Source: JBBQWZ01 sp038210135
Lineage (GTDB): Bacteria; Acidobacteriota; Terriglobia; Bryobacterales; Bryobacteraceae
Length of the DNA stretch: 30,490 bases
Assembly: GCA_038210135.1 (NCBI GenBank)
Contig: JBBQWZ010000058.1
Location: forward strand, 1-30,490
Reading direction: 5' to 3'
Position numbers and translations under genes: made by a program. The notes beneath the pieces were generated by a model. It was not told the origin of the DNA. It made no database searches and worked only from the letters and a program-made list of their open reading frames with translations. Positions 16,178-27,199 of the stretch are shown piece by piece. The number at the start of each line of letters is the position of its first letter. The stretch's first letter is position 1.

Positions 16178-16791
16178 CCGCTACCCGGGCCTGGGTCTGG
16201 TTCTTACATCGATACCACCCGCCACCGGGGAGCCTTGCTTCCCTTCAGTCGGCAAATGTTTTTCGTAGATTCAACTTGCGTTTCTATCGTCCGGAGCGGC
16301 TCCTCCAGATCATGACTGCGGCGTAAACAACCTGCTCCAGCGCGCCCGTTGGAAGGGCAAACGGGAGCGGTACCCGCCATGAATTTTGGGAACAGCGAAT
16401 ACAAGGCGAATTTCGGCTTGAGCACTGTGGAGCGGAGGATTTTTTCTTCGGTGAAGAAGACTCACGGACTATGCCGCGAGCGACCGGTCCAACTCCCGCA
16501 TTTAGCTGGCCGGTCAAAGCGAACTCGTCGCCGGGTGCACTCAGTGCAATATGCGCGGCGCGAAGGTGCGGGGCGCGAAGGGTGTTCACGGCGCGTTGGA
16601 GAAAATAGAGACTTCGTGACCTACGGATCCAAGAATTTGACTTTTTGCCGAATTTTCTTTCAACCATCAAATCCAAGCTCCCCCTCGGTTCGTCCATCAG
16701 CCTTCATCCAAGCGTTACTTCTCCTCAGATAGTTGTGTTCGTGAGGAAACAAACCGACGCTGCGTCGACTCGATGTGAAAGTGAGGATCTT
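16178..16791. other. Intergenic region upstream of the catalase gene
   Basis: About 610 bases with no gene recognised. It holds one copy of the repeat shared with the phage-type gene (16258-16285) and must carry the catalase promoter, which I cannot place. An in-frame ATG at 16645 would extend the catalase but the added residues have no catalase character. Confidence 0.4.
16258..16285 (-). repeat. Dispersed repeat C, copy 1
   Basis: Twenty-seven of 28 bases equal 29269-29296, where the minus strand encodes KRKLNLRKT within a gene. Here the same minus-strand frame also reads KRKLNLRKT and stops soon after, so this is probably a coding remnant of the same family. Confidence 0.6.
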
Positions 16792-18861
16792 ATGAATTCA
16801 TATCCGAAGAATCCGAAAACATCTTCGACCACTTCAAAAGGCGGCGAGACCCACCAACAGGCAGGCCGACGCGAAGAAACCCTTACTACCAATCAGGGCC
16901 TCCCGATCTCGGATAACCAGAATTCGCTGAAGGCGGGGAACAGGGGACCGACGCTCCTGGAAGATTTTATTCTTCGCGAGAAGATCACTCATTTCGATCA
17001 TGAGAGAATTCCCGAGCGCATCGTTCACGCAAGGGGCTCCGGCGCACACGGGTACTTTCAGCCATACAAGTCAATGGGGGATGTGACGAAAGCCGGTTTT
17101 CTCGCAGATCCTAAAGTGAAGACACCCGTCTTCGTTCGGTTTTCCACTGTCGCGGGCGGAGCCGGATCCGTGGATCTTCCGCGCGACGTCCGCGGCTTCG
17201 CGGTCAAATTCTACACACAAGAAGGCAACTTTGACCTCGTCGGAAACAACATCCCGGTGTTTTTCATTCAGGATGCCATCAAGTTTCCCGATCTTATTCA
17301 CTCCGTAAAAATGGAAGCGGACCGTGGCTATCCGCAGGCGGCAAGCGCACACGATACGTTTTGGGATTTTATCTCGCTCATGCCCGAATCTCTGCACATG
17401 GTGATGTGGGCAATGTCCGACCGCGCCATTCCCCGTTCCCTTCGAATGATGGAGGGTTTTGGAGTCAACACCTACCGCTTGGTGAACCAAGCTGGAGAGA
17501 CGAACTTCGTGAAATTCCATTGGAGGCCAGTCCTTGGCACAGCCGCCGTCCTTTGGGACGAAGCGGTGAAAATCAGCGGAGCGGATCCGGATTTTCATCG
17601 GCGGGATCTTTACGAGGCCATTGCCAGCGGAAACTTTCCCGAATACGAGCTTGCCTTTCAAGTCATCGATCAAAAGACGGCCGATGCCTACGATTTCGAC
17701 ATCTTGGACGCTACCAAGCTAATGCCAGAAGAAATCGTGCCGCTCCGAATGGTCGGCAAAATGGTCCTAGACCGCAACCCGGACAACTTCTTTGCCGAGA
17801 CCGAGCAGGTCGCATTTTGTCCAAGTCACATTGTGCCCGGAATTGATTTCAGCGACGACCCGCTTCTTCAAGGGCGGCTTTTCTCCTACCTCGACACGCA
17901 ACTGACCCGCCTCGGCGGCCCGAACTTTCATGAGCTCCCCATCAATCGGCCGAAATGCCCGTTTGCCAACCTGCAGCGTGACGGCCATATGCAGATGCTT
18001 GTACCCAAGGGCCGAGACAACTACGAACCGAATTCCATTCATCCCGATGGGCCGCGCGAAAGTCCGTCCCGCGGACTGCATTCAGCGCCTGTCGCGATCG
18101 AAGGCCCCAAGGTGCGCCTCCGCGCAGAATCCTTTGCCGACCATTACTCTCAGGCAAGACTGTTCTTCCGGTCTGTCACTCCGCAGGAACAAAAACACAT
18201 CGGTAAAGCGCTAACCTTCGAACTCGGAAAAGTAGACATTCCCGAAATTCGAAAACGCATGCTCGGACATTTGGACATCATCGACTCGGGCCTTGGAGAC
18301 ACAGTTGCGGACGGCCTTGGAATGAAAGGCGAGGCCGAGAAGATCACACCCGCCGTCCCGCCGGTGGATCTGGACCCCAGTCCGGCGCTGCGTTTGTACG
18401 GAAAATACAAACCGACGTTAAACGGCCGTAAAGTCGGAGTTTTACTCGCGCCGGGGTTCGATCCGGCGATCCTGAGAAATTTGGTCGCAGCCATTAAGAA
18501 GGAAAATGCCACTCCAGCTCTGATCGCGCCGAAGGTAGGAGGTGTCGAAGATGCAAAGGGCAAAAAGCATGCGGCCGACATGGCGCTAGCCGCCTCACCG
18601 TCTGTTCTCTTTGATGCTGTAGCCGTTCTCGCCGGACCCGACGGGGATGCCGCCCTTACGAAAGACCCTGACGCAGTCGGATTTCTAATGGACGCGTGCA
18701 GGCACCTGAAATCGATCGCTGTTGCCGGAGTACCGGCGCTGGCCAAGAAAACGTTCGTGGCTGATGTCGTTGGCGTTTGTGAACTGACGAGCGCAAAGGG
18801 CATCTCTGCGTTTATCAAATTCGCAAAAAACGGCAAGGTCTGGGAGCGCGACGCCGAATAA
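16792..18861 (+). CDS. katE: Large-subunit monofunctional catalase (HPII type)
   Basis: From ATG 16792 (GTGAGGA six bases upstream) the enzyme has 689 residues, typical of clade 2 catalases; small-subunit catalases have about 480. It disproportionates hydrogen peroxide with a heme cofactor. Seen: a polar N-terminal arm (1-50), catalytic His79 in RIVHARGSGAHG, the distal Asn region VGNNIPVFFIQD (about 150-161), the proximal heme-ligand Tyr366 in RLFSYLDTQ, and the helix NRPKCPFANLQRDGHMQM. Residues about 555-689 form the extra flavodoxin-like C-terminal domain that defines the large type (GRKVGVLLAPGFDP, then VVGVCELTSAKGISAF). No signal peptide, so cytoplasmic. It appears monocistronic; an OxyR or RpoS-like control site was not recognised. 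All catalytic residues are kept. Confidence 0.97.
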   Translation: MNSYPKNPKTSSTTSKGGETHQQAGRREETLTTNQGLPISDNQNSLKAGNRGPTLLEDFILREKITHFDHERIPERIVHARGSGAHGYFQPYKSMGDVTKAGFLADPKVKTPVFVRFSTVAGGAGSVDLPRDVRGFAVKFYTQEGNFDLVGNNIPVFFIQDAIKFPDLIHSVKMEADRGYPQAASAHDTFWDFISLMPESLHMVMWAMSDRAIPRSLRMMEGFGVNTYRLVNQAGETNFVKFHWRPVLGTAAVLWDEAVKISGADPDFHRRDLYEAIASGNFPEYELAFQVIDQKTADAYDFDILDATKLMPEEIVPLRMVGKMVLDRNPDNFFAETEQVAFCPSHIVPGIDFSDDPLLQGRLFSYLDTQLTRLGGPNFHELPINRPKCPFANLQRDGHMQMLVPKGRDNYEPNSIHPDGPRESPSRGLHSAPVAIEGPKVRLRAESFADHYSQARLFFRSVTPQEQKHIGKALTFELGKVDIPEIRKRMLGHLDIIDSGLGDTVADGLGMKGEAEKITPAVPPVDLDPSPALRLYGKYKPTLNGRKVGVLLAPGFDPAILRNLVAAIKKENATPALIAPKVGGVEDAKGKKHAADMALAASPSVLFDAVAVLAGPDGDAALTKDPDAVGFLMDACRHLKSIAVAGVPALAKKTFVADVVGVCELTSAKGISAFIKFAKNGKVWERDAE

Positions 18862-18965
18862 TTCAAATCGCGAGGCCCTGCCTCAACATGGCCGCCGTCA
18901 CGGTAGCGAGGGTGAAAGGCCCCAACCTAGAGCTTGGCTCAGGCGAAACGAAACCTATGAGTTAA

Positions 18966-19256
18966 CGGAAACCATCTCATGCGCCGGGTCGAACCTTCCC
19001 CAGGACGGGGACCGGAATCCGCGAATTCGACGAAATAACCCTCGGAGGCGTGCCCAGCGGCCGCACCACGCCGCTGTGCGGCGGAGCCGGTTTTGGCAAA
19101 ACCTTGTTCGGCTTGGAATTTTTGGTGCGCGGCGCGACTGAGTATGATGAGCCGGGGGTTTGCCTGTCCTTCGAGGAAAACCCGGAGGAACTTTCGGCGA
19201 ACGTCGCGTCCATCGGCTTCGATACCCAATTAAAGCGGACGCACCCATCACATTAG
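18966..19256 (+). pseudogene. KaiC-type ATPase N-terminal fragment
   Basis: An open stretch reads TGIREFDEITLGGVPSGRTT, then LCGGAGFGKTLFGLEFLVRG, EYDEPGVCLSFEENPEEL and ANVASIGFD before drifting into unrelated residues and a stop. This is the first quarter of a KaiC/RadA-like circadian-type ATPase: Walker A GGAGFGKT and the catalytic-glutamate pair of SFEEN are intact, but Walker B and the second ATPase domain are absent. The region upstream of TGIREF lacks a good start. A full KaiC has about 500 residues. It was probably part of a signal-transduction kaiC of the kind common in Acidobacteriota. Confidence 0.75.
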
Positions 19257-19318
19257 AGGTCTGGAATGTCGTTTCACGATCCCTACGTGACCGCCGTTAC
19301 AGTTGGGATTGTGAAAAG

Positions 19319-19342
19319 TGCCTAGCGTAGGCTTGGTTCAGA
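19319..19342 (-). repeat. Dispersed dyad repeat B, copy 2
   Basis: Minus strand CTGAACCAAGCCTACG, then CTAGGCAC. It shares 23/24 bases with 12329-12352 and its other half (CTACGCTAGGCACTTTTCAC) shares 19/20 with 22088-22107. Confidence 0.6.
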
Positions 19343-19388
19343 AGGCTGAAAATACGGCACCTACGCGCTTTGCTCTCGAAACGTTGGC

Positions 19389-19823
19389 TCAGGGTTTCGG
19401 ATCCAACTTGCGCATAACGGCGCGCAACTGCGGCAGACGAGACGCCGCATCGACGGCCTCGAGGTGGAGCATAAGCACGATGGACTGCTTGAGGCAATAG
19501 AGTTCTATTTCACCAGTACCCCATGTGGGACGTGCGGCCGAGAACGCGGGGCCCCCAAGACCACCCTCGTCATGAACTGTCCCCTCCTTGGAATAACCCT
19601 GGCGTGCACCCTCGAACATTGCTGCAACCTTATAGATAGCAATGGAAAGACTTCTCTTGTGTGCCGCATCCTCCCAGCCACAGCCGCTGCGATCGCGTGT
19701 CTGAATTGCGGGTACGCCGAAAATCGCGGAGGCATCTGCTGCCGTAAGCACGGAGCAAGGCCTGGGAGCTTGCGCTGCCAAGCAAACGCAAGTCAGTGCA
19801 GCACCGATCATCACTTTTATCAT
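19389..19823 (-). CDS. Small secreted protein, DUF3558-like
   Basis: A 144-residue exported protein. Signal peptide about 1-18 (MIKVMIGAALTCVCLAAQA), then PCSVLTAADASAIFGVPAI, a motif seen in DUF3558-like periplasmic or lipoproteins (CxLLTxxDxxxxxGxP), then SGCGWEDAAHKRSLSIAIY and GLGGPAFSA, then LHLEAVDAASRLPQLRAVM at the C-terminus. Cysteines at about 23, 48 and 109 may form a disulfide. Function unknown; binding of a small ligand or other envelope protein is the usual guess for this fold. A GAGGAGC lies nine bases before the ATG. It is alone, with gene-poor DNA on both sides. Confidence 0.75.
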   Translation of the reverse strand: MIKVMIGAALTCVCLAAQAPRPCSVLTAADASAIFGVPAIQTRDRSGCGWEDAAHKRSLSIAIYKVAAMFEGARQGYSKEGTVHDEGGLGGPAFSAARPTWGTGEIELYCLKQSIVLMLHLEAVDAASRLPQLRAVMRKLDPKP

Positions 19824-20173
19824 CAGACGGGCTCCTCGGCGACCTACCGACCACTTAAGGCAGCAGCGAAGTGCGCCTCTTTCGGTTTATCAAAGACTCT
19901 GGGTCGCGCCCGATAGTAACACCGATCGGGGGACTTACCTCAATAGTCATCAAGGGAGTTCCGGCATCCCGCTGGGCGCAGTTTTGGCGACGGCGCTCGA
20001 GTCGGTTTTACTCGCGGAATCGGCCTCCAGGTGTACACACGGATAAAGAGGCGGTTTAAGGCAGCATGGCCGAACGATTTCCCCCTCCGGCCCTAGAGCC
20101 CGCGTCAATGCATGATTGACGGTCAGCCCCCGCCAGGCTGTAGAATCTATTCCAAAGCTTGGAGCAAAAAAGT
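19824..20173. other. Intergenic region before the oxidoreductase gene
   Basis: About 350 bases with no recognised gene; open frames on both strands lack starts and family character. The promoters of the two divergent flanking genes must lie here, but I cannot place them. Confidence 0.35.
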
Positions 20174-21352
20174 ATGCAAACACGTCGGCATTTCCTGGGG
20201 GTTGCAGGTACCGCTCTCTCGCAGACACATATCGCTCAAGCGAATGACCGGATTCGCTTCGGGATCATCGGTGCGGGGGAGCGTGGCGCGTACCACGCCC
20301 GTCGCTTGGCTAAAGCTGAAAAGGTGGACGTTGTTTCGATTTGCGATGTCTACTCCGCGCGGGCAGAAGCGGCGCGGCAAGGCTCTAATCCGCGGGCAGA
20401 GCTTGTGCAGGATTACCGCCGTGTACTCGATCGCAAAGATATCGATGCCGTGGTGGTCTCCGTGCCCGATCACTTGCACACGCCGGTTCTCCTTGATGCT
20501 GTGACGGCCGGCAAAGATGTGTATCTCGAGAAGCCCATGACCTACCGCATCGAGGAATGCCACGAAATCGTCGAAGCCGTCAGGCGCTCCAGACGCGTCG
20601 TGCAGATCGGCGCGCAACAGAAGAGCGGACCTCATTTCCTCGAAGCGAAAGATCGCTTCTTTGATTCCGGGCTGATCGGCAAAGTTTCCCTGGTGCGCAC
20701 GCATTGGATTGCAAATCGCGGCTTTTTCCGCCATCCCCCGAAAGACTTCGTCTATCGGCGCGAGGATCTTGACTGGACCCTATTTCTTGGGAAGGCCCCA
20801 AAGCGGCCTTTCGATAGCCAACGCTATTTCGGCTGGACTATGTTCCAGGATTATTCGACCGGACAGCCGGGGGGTGTATTCACTCATACGATAGACACCG
20901 CGCATATGATGCTCGGGCTCTCTGCCCCGAGCGCGGTGGTCGCATTAGGCGGCATGTTCGAGTTTCCGGAGGATCGGGATACGCCCGACACGATCAGTAT
21001 CCTCGCCGAGTACCCGCAGAAGATTGTTCTGACGGCCGACGCTACGCAGTCCAGTCCGAAAGATCGCGTGGACGTAGAGTTTCACGGATCGGGTGGTGTT
21101 CTGAACATCTTCCGTTACGGCTACAGTTTTCAGCCCCGGGAAAAAGGCGCGCCGAAGATCGAAAGCAAGGGCGTGGACGCAGACGGACCGCATATGCGGA
21201 ACTTTCTGGACGCCATGAGGAGTCGCAAGCAGCCAAACTCCGACGTGGTCTACTCACACTACGTAACGGCCGTGTGCCATATGGGGAACATGGCGTACTT
21301 TAATCGCAAGCGGATCGAGTGGAACAAGGCATGGGATGTGGAGGCGCTGTGA
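20174..21352 (+). CDS. Gfo/Idh/MocA family oxidoreductase, Tat-exported
   Basis: A 392-residue NAD(P)-dependent oxidoreductase. The N-terminus MQTRRHFLGVAGTALSQTHI is a twin-arginine signal (RRHFLG), so the enzyme is exported folded with its cofactor. The Rossmann fold starts FGIIGAGERGAYHARRLA (about 29-46), continues VVSICDVYSARAE and ends with the signature YLEKPMTYRI (Lys120 of EKP is the catalytic or cofactor-proximal residue). The C-terminal sheet domain includes GGVFTHTIDTAHMMLGL, where His/Asp are expected near the active site. Family members oxidise or reduce sugars and polyols, and exported versions are common in Acidobacteriota and Planctomycetes. ATG 20174 is chosen over the upstream TTG 20159, with GGAG ten bases before it. 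The stop overlaps the ThuA-like gene (GTGA), an operon. Confidence 0.93.
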   Translation: MQTRRHFLGVAGTALSQTHIAQANDRIRFGIIGAGERGAYHARRLAKAEKVDVVSICDVYSARAEAARQGSNPRAELVQDYRRVLDRKDIDAVVVSVPDHLHTPVLLDAVTAGKDVYLEKPMTYRIEECHEIVEAVRRSRRVVQIGAQQKSGPHFLEAKDRFFDSGLIGKVSLVRTHWIANRGFFRHPPKDFVYRREDLDWTLFLGKAPKRPFDSQRYFGWTMFQDYSTGQPGGVFTHTIDTAHMMLGLSAPSAVVALGGMFEFPEDRDTPDTISILAEYPQKIVLTADATQSSPKDRVDVEFHGSGGVLNIFRYGYSFQPREKGAPKIESKGVDADGPHMRNFLDAMRSRKQPNSDVVYSHYVTAVCHMGNMAYFNRKRIEWNKAWDVEAL

Positions 21353-22038
21353 TTCGATTCCTGGTGATGTGGTTGACGGTGGCTGGGACCGCTTTCGCCG
21401 GATCGCCGGTGAAAGTTCTGATTGTTACTGGCGGGCACGATCACGAGCCGTCTTTCTATGCGTTGTTTGACGATGAACGCTTTGCCGCACGGGTAGATCC
21501 CCACCCCAGTGCCTTCACGAACGACTTCCGCCAATCCACGGACGTGCTGGTTCTCTACGACATGGTTCCAGACATGCGCGAGGAACAGAAGCGCAACAAC
21601 CTTCTTGCTTTTGTGGAAGCAGGCAAGGGCATCGTGGTTCTTCATCACGCCATTGGCGATCACAATGCCTGGCGGTGGTGGTATGAAGACGTCGTTGGCG
21701 GCCGTTATCTATTCAAAGCCGAAGGGAGCGCGCCGGCTTCCACTTTCAAGCACGATGAGCGGATCGGCGTGAAGGTCACCAGGCAGCATCCCGTCACCGA
21801 CGGACTGACCGGTTTCACGATCGAAGATGAGACGTACAAAGGGATGTGGATCTCACCGAAGGTCCAGGTCCTGCTCACCACTGACAATCCGACCAGTGAC
21901 GGTCCGCTGGCGTGGTTGGGGCTACATCCCAAAGCGCGAGTAGTCTACGTGCAACTTGGCCACGGTAGATCGGCATATCGGGATCCCAACTTTCAGCGTC
22001 TCGTACGAAACGCAATCTTCTGGGCGGGGAATCGGTAA
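21349..22038 (+). CDS. ThuA-like domain protein, secreted
   Basis: From GTG 21349 (GGAGG five bases upstream, overlapping the preceding stop as GTGA) the protein has 229 residues. It begins with a signal peptide (IRFLVMWLTVAGTAFAG) and is otherwise one ThuA-like domain (trehalose-utilisation, class I glutamine-amidotransferase-like fold): VKVLIVTGGHDHEPSFY, then DVLVLYDMVPDMRE, GKGIVVLHHAIGDHNAW, WWYEDVVGGRYLF, then DETYKGMWISPKVQVLL and VYVQLGHGRSAY, a typical HG near the end. ThuA-like proteins accompany Gfo/Idh/MocA oxidoreductases in sugar-processing operons, which fits the coupling seen here. The exact substrate is unknown. Export signals on both partners suggest a periplasmic pathway. 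Confidence 0.92.
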   Translation: MIRFLVMWLTVAGTAFAGSPVKVLIVTGGHDHEPSFYALFDDERFAARVDPHPSAFTNDFRQSTDVLVLYDMVPDMREEQKRNNLLAFVEAGKGIVVLHHAIGDHNAWRWWYEDVVGGRYLFKAEGSAPASTFKHDERIGVKVTRQHPVTDGLTGFTIEDETYKGMWISPKVQVLLTTDNPTSDGPLAWLGLHPKARVVYVQLGHGRSAYRDPNFQRLVRNAIFWAGNR

Positions 22039-22430
22039 TTTCTTCAGCCCCTGCGTACGTGTATCTTGAGCGCCTTAAAATGAAAAACTACGCTAGGCTC
22101 TTTTCACGCTCGCTACTGACACAGCGGTAACGTTGGCAGCGTGGAACAATCCTGCGCTTTGATCTCGGGTTTGCCGAGCCATCACTCGCCCAGTTTTCCG
22201 TCGCCCTTCACCCTCAAGATTCCCTGCTTCAGCCACACCACCGGATCGATCCCCGCGGCATTCAATGAACGGGTCACAGCCATCCCAATCCGCGATACCC
22301 ATGCAAAGGCCCCATCAACTCCAGCCTCCTGATCATCATCAAATCCCAAGTCTCCTGCAAAACTTCCGGCTTCTGTTCCGCTGTTCGCTTTCCTATGCCT
22401 TGTCAAGCCGCTCCGCGTGTGCAACCGAAT
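22039..22430. other. Gene-poor region with unassigned frame
   Basis: No gene I can support. A minus frame (about 22330-22182) reads AWVSRIGMAVTRSLNAAGID, then PVVWLKQGILRVKGDGKLGE and a stop, which looks protein-like but matches no family I know. It holds repeat B copy 3 (22088-22107). Confidence 0.35.
22088..22107 (+). repeat. Dispersed dyad repeat B, copy 3
   Basis: CTACGCTAGGCTCTTTTCAC here versus CTACGCTAGGCACTTTTCAC on the minus strand at 19323-19342 region: 19/20 identical, opposite orientation. Confidence 0.5.
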
Positions 22431-22900
22431 TCACGGAAAGAAGCGAGTCGGGAAGCTTGATGGAAGTGGAGAGAAGATCGCGTGCACGTTCTGGACGGGC
22501 AGCAGGAAAGCGGCGAGGTTCTTTTCGACGGCGCGGAACTCTCCGGCAGTGAGAGGGAACTGGCGCCAGCGCGCGAGAGCGTCGGCCGGAGAGCTGCCAT
22601 TGAAAGGAGCGTCGCTGCCATAGAGGATTCGGGAGATTCCGATTTCACGATGCGTTGCGCGAGCAGAGGGGCTTCGGTCGCAGTGGCGGAAATACAGGCG
22701 TCGAAGTAGAGCTTTCGAACGTGGGGATTATGGCGGGCGATGGCTTTGGCATAGACTTCGGAGGCTTCCTGCGTGGATTTATCGAAGCCGCTCGCACCGG
22801 CCATGTGCGCCAGCACGACTGTGATGGTTGGCGTTTCGGTGACCGCCCGCCACGTAGGCATTGCACCTGCTCGGCCAGGCGTGTATTCTTCGTCTCATGT
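22431..22900 (-). pseudogene. Amidohydrolase (Amidohydro_2) C-terminal remnant
   Basis: Minus-strand text reads PTITVVLAHMAGASGFDKST, then RKLYFDACISATATEAPLLA and QRIVK, after which the frame breaks near 22630 and resumes EIGISRILYGSDAPFNGSSP, then RWRQFPLTAGEFRAVEKNLA. VVLAHMAG carries the metal-proximal His, and ILYGSDAPF carries the metal-binding Asp of TIM-barrel amidohydrolases of the Amidohydro_2 family. The N-terminal half with the first metal ligands is missing. The final stop is near 22431. One frameshift plus the truncation make it a dead gene. Its 5' edge overlaps the start of the divergent small gene by four bases. Confidence 0.75.
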
Positions 22901-23208
22901 CGTGGCGACCTGTTCGCAAACTTGTGGGAATCGGAAACGTGTTCGTGGGAACAGATCTTGTGGATATCGCGGAGTACGACCTAGAGATTTACGAGGAAAA
23001 TCCTGAAGCCCACGAGCATCATGGAGCCAATTGGACACCCGGCGCCAAGAAAATCGAGGGAACAGTGGTCGGTGGGCTACCCATCCGGAAAGATCTGACG
23101 CTGGTCACTGAAGAAGGCTACTTACTGAGCTTTTACTTGCGGGACAGCTTTGGATCTATTGTGCTCTTGCATCCTTTGCTAGATTCCAAGGGGAATCCGG
23201 TCCGTTAA
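22897..23208 (+). CDS. Hypothetical small protein
   Basis: A 103-residue acidic protein with no signal peptide or membrane helix and no family I recognise. Visible segments: KLVGIGNVFVGTDLVDIAEY, EENPEAHEHHGANWTPGAKK, then IEGTVVGGLPIRKDLTLVTE and GYLLSFYLRDSFGSIVLL. The strand-rich second half could be a small beta-barrel or sandwich. ATG 22897 is the most plausible start, but the ribosome site is poor and the frame is also open upstream to 22861. The start lies within the broken amidohydrolase on the other strand, so an eroded gene is possible. The downstream gene-like frame (23232-23558) is unrelated. Confidence 0.5.
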   Translation: MSWRPVRKLVGIGNVFVGTDLVDIAEYDLEIYEENPEAHEHHGANWTPGAKKIEGTVVGGLPIRKDLTLVTEEGYLLSFYLRDSFGSIVLLHPLLDSKGNPVR

Positions 23209-23231
23209 ACCTAACAATTGGCCATTCTTAA

Positions 23232-23558
23232 CCAACGACGATCCCAGCTTTCAACCACTTCTGGGACGCCGACAACGGCTTTGGAGTCGACAATTTCGCC
23301 GACACTTTGGGCACCTCGGATGTTCCTGGCGGTAGTTTGACACCGTCACCTCTTGCTCCGGGGCAGCGGCTTTCGGATGTTCCCTTGATTTGGCAGACAC
23401 AAGTGTTTCGAGTTGGATCTACCGCCGTCGGTCACGGTATCGTGGTTCAGCAAGATACACAAACTTCGTTCCGAGACAACGGGCGAAACCTTCAGGATAT
23501 TTTTCCTCACCAGGAAAACCAACTTCTGACCGTGGATGTCAGAAACACCGGATGTTAG
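23232..23558 (+). other. Open reading fragment without a start codon
   Basis: A frame that opens after a TAA at 23229 runs 108 codons to TAG 23558: PAFNHFWDADNGFGVDNFAD, then PLAPGQRLSDVPLIWQTQVF and GHGIVVQQDTQTSFRDNGRN. It looks like protein but has only a late TTG (23307) as a start, no ribosome site and no family match. It is probably the 3' part of a lost gene. Confidence 0.3.
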
Positions 23559-23630
23559 TGCGCGGGGCGAACGGGCGCCATTTGGCCCCAGCCGGTCAAC
23601 GCTTTTTAGTACAGTGATCGTCAATTAACC

Positions 23631-26105
<2,475 letters not shown>

Positions 26106-26434
26106 AACTTCACTTCCCGCCGAATCTGCCAGGACACCGCGGCTGCGCCCGCCAACACCGTTTCGGACCGAGCTTTCGCTACCATTCCGCATTTGTGGCA
26201 GCCGTTTGGACGCGCCTGGTGACTCAAGATCGAACGATCAGCACAGTTGACTTTGAGACAGCAGATCGCGATTCTTCCTCCGTGGGAGGCGGAAGCGATC
26301 GTCGCATCGTAGGCACCGTTTCCCCCTTCCCCCGCCGAGCCAAACGGCCGAAATCCCCTTGGCTTCATTGAAACGGCCGGCAACGCGGCGAACGAATGCG
26401 GGAACAAAAGCGAACGCAGCATCGTCTACGGGCC
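26106..26434. other. Intergenic region, doubtful minus-strand frame
   Basis: No convincing gene. A minus frame (26422-26102) overlaps the ADOP stop by four bases and contains CHKCG plus an Ala-rich end (VLAGAAAVSWQIRREVKF), possibly a zinc-ribbon-like remnant, but has no ribosome site and no family match. The promoter of the ABC pair should lie in this stretch. Confidence 0.3.
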
Positions 26435-27199
26435 ATGCTCGAAGTACGCTCGCTCGGGAAGAAGTACGGCGGTGTGCGCGCGCTAGACAATGTGAGTTTT
26501 GCGATCCGACCCGGCGAGGTATTGGGCTATCTGGGTCCGAACGGCTCCGGGAAAAGCACGACGGTGGGGATGCTGACGGGTTTGCTGCATCCGACGCGGG
26601 GACAGGTTTTGTTCGAAGGCGCGAACATTCTGGATGATTTGGTCAGGTACAAGCGGAGGCTGGGCTACGTGCCGGAGGTTCCGCAGCTTTATCCGTACTT
26701 AAGCGGGCGGGAGTATTTGCAGTTGACGACGCGGCTGCGAGGATTGGCTTCGAAGTCCACGGATGCGCGGATCGACGAATTGCTCGAGCTGCTGGGGTTG
26801 GGATCGAGCAGTCATTCGCGGATCGCTTCGTACTCGAAGGGGATGCGGCAGAAGGTATTGATCGCGGCGGCGCTGCTGCACAATCCGGATGTTTTGGTAT
26901 TCGACGAGCCGCTGTCAGGCTTGGATGTGACGACGGCGTTGATCTTCCGTGATCTGGTACAGGCGCTGGCGCGCGAGGGTAAGATCATTCTCTACAGTTC
27001 GCATGTACTCGAGGTGGTGGAGAAGGTGTGTTCGCACGTGATTATTCTTCACAAGGGCAAGGTGGTGGCGAACGACACGGTAGAGAATCTGCGTGGGCTG
27101 ATGGATCTTCCGTCGCTCGAGGAGGTCTTCACGCAGGTGGTGGGGCAGGAGGATCCGGCGGGGGTGGCGACGAACATCATCGAGGTCATGAAGGCATGA
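26435..27199 (+). CDS. ABC transporter ATP-binding protein
   Basis: From ATG 26435 the ATPase has 254 residues; an in-frame ATG 13 codons upstream is less likely because the domain begins at MLEVRSLGKKYGGVRALDNV. Motifs: Walker A GPNGSGKST (34-42), signature YSKGMRQK (133-140, a degenerate LSGGQ typical of drug/ABC-2 exporters), Walker B VLVFDEP with Glu158, D-loop SGLD and H-loop His190. It hydrolyses ATP to drive the membrane subunit encoded next. The stop overlaps the permease start (ATGA), so the two are translated together. By type it is an ABC-2 exporter, possibly for a peptide, lipid or drug; the cargo is unknown. Confidence 0.95.
   Translation: MLEVRSLGKKYGGVRALDNVSFAIRPGEVLGYLGPNGSGKSTTVGMLTGLLHPTRGQVLFEGANILDDLVRYKRRLGYVPEVPQLYPYLSGREYLQLTTRLRGLASKSTDARIDELLELLGLGSSSHSRIASYSKGMRQKVLIAAALLHNPDVLVFDEPLSGLDVTTALIFRDLVQALAREGKIILYSSHVLEVVEKVCSHVIILHKGKVVANDTVENLRGLMDLPSLEEVFTQVVGQEDPAGVATNIIEVMKA

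Noticed and set aside
16645..16791. Longer N-terminus for the catalase
   Set aside because: The extra 49 residues lack catalase character, and a good ribosome site precedes the ATG at 16792.
18150..18866. 238-codon minus frame at the catalase 3' end
   Set aside because: Shadow of katE, Ser/Pro/Ala-rich, ends exactly at the catalase stop region.
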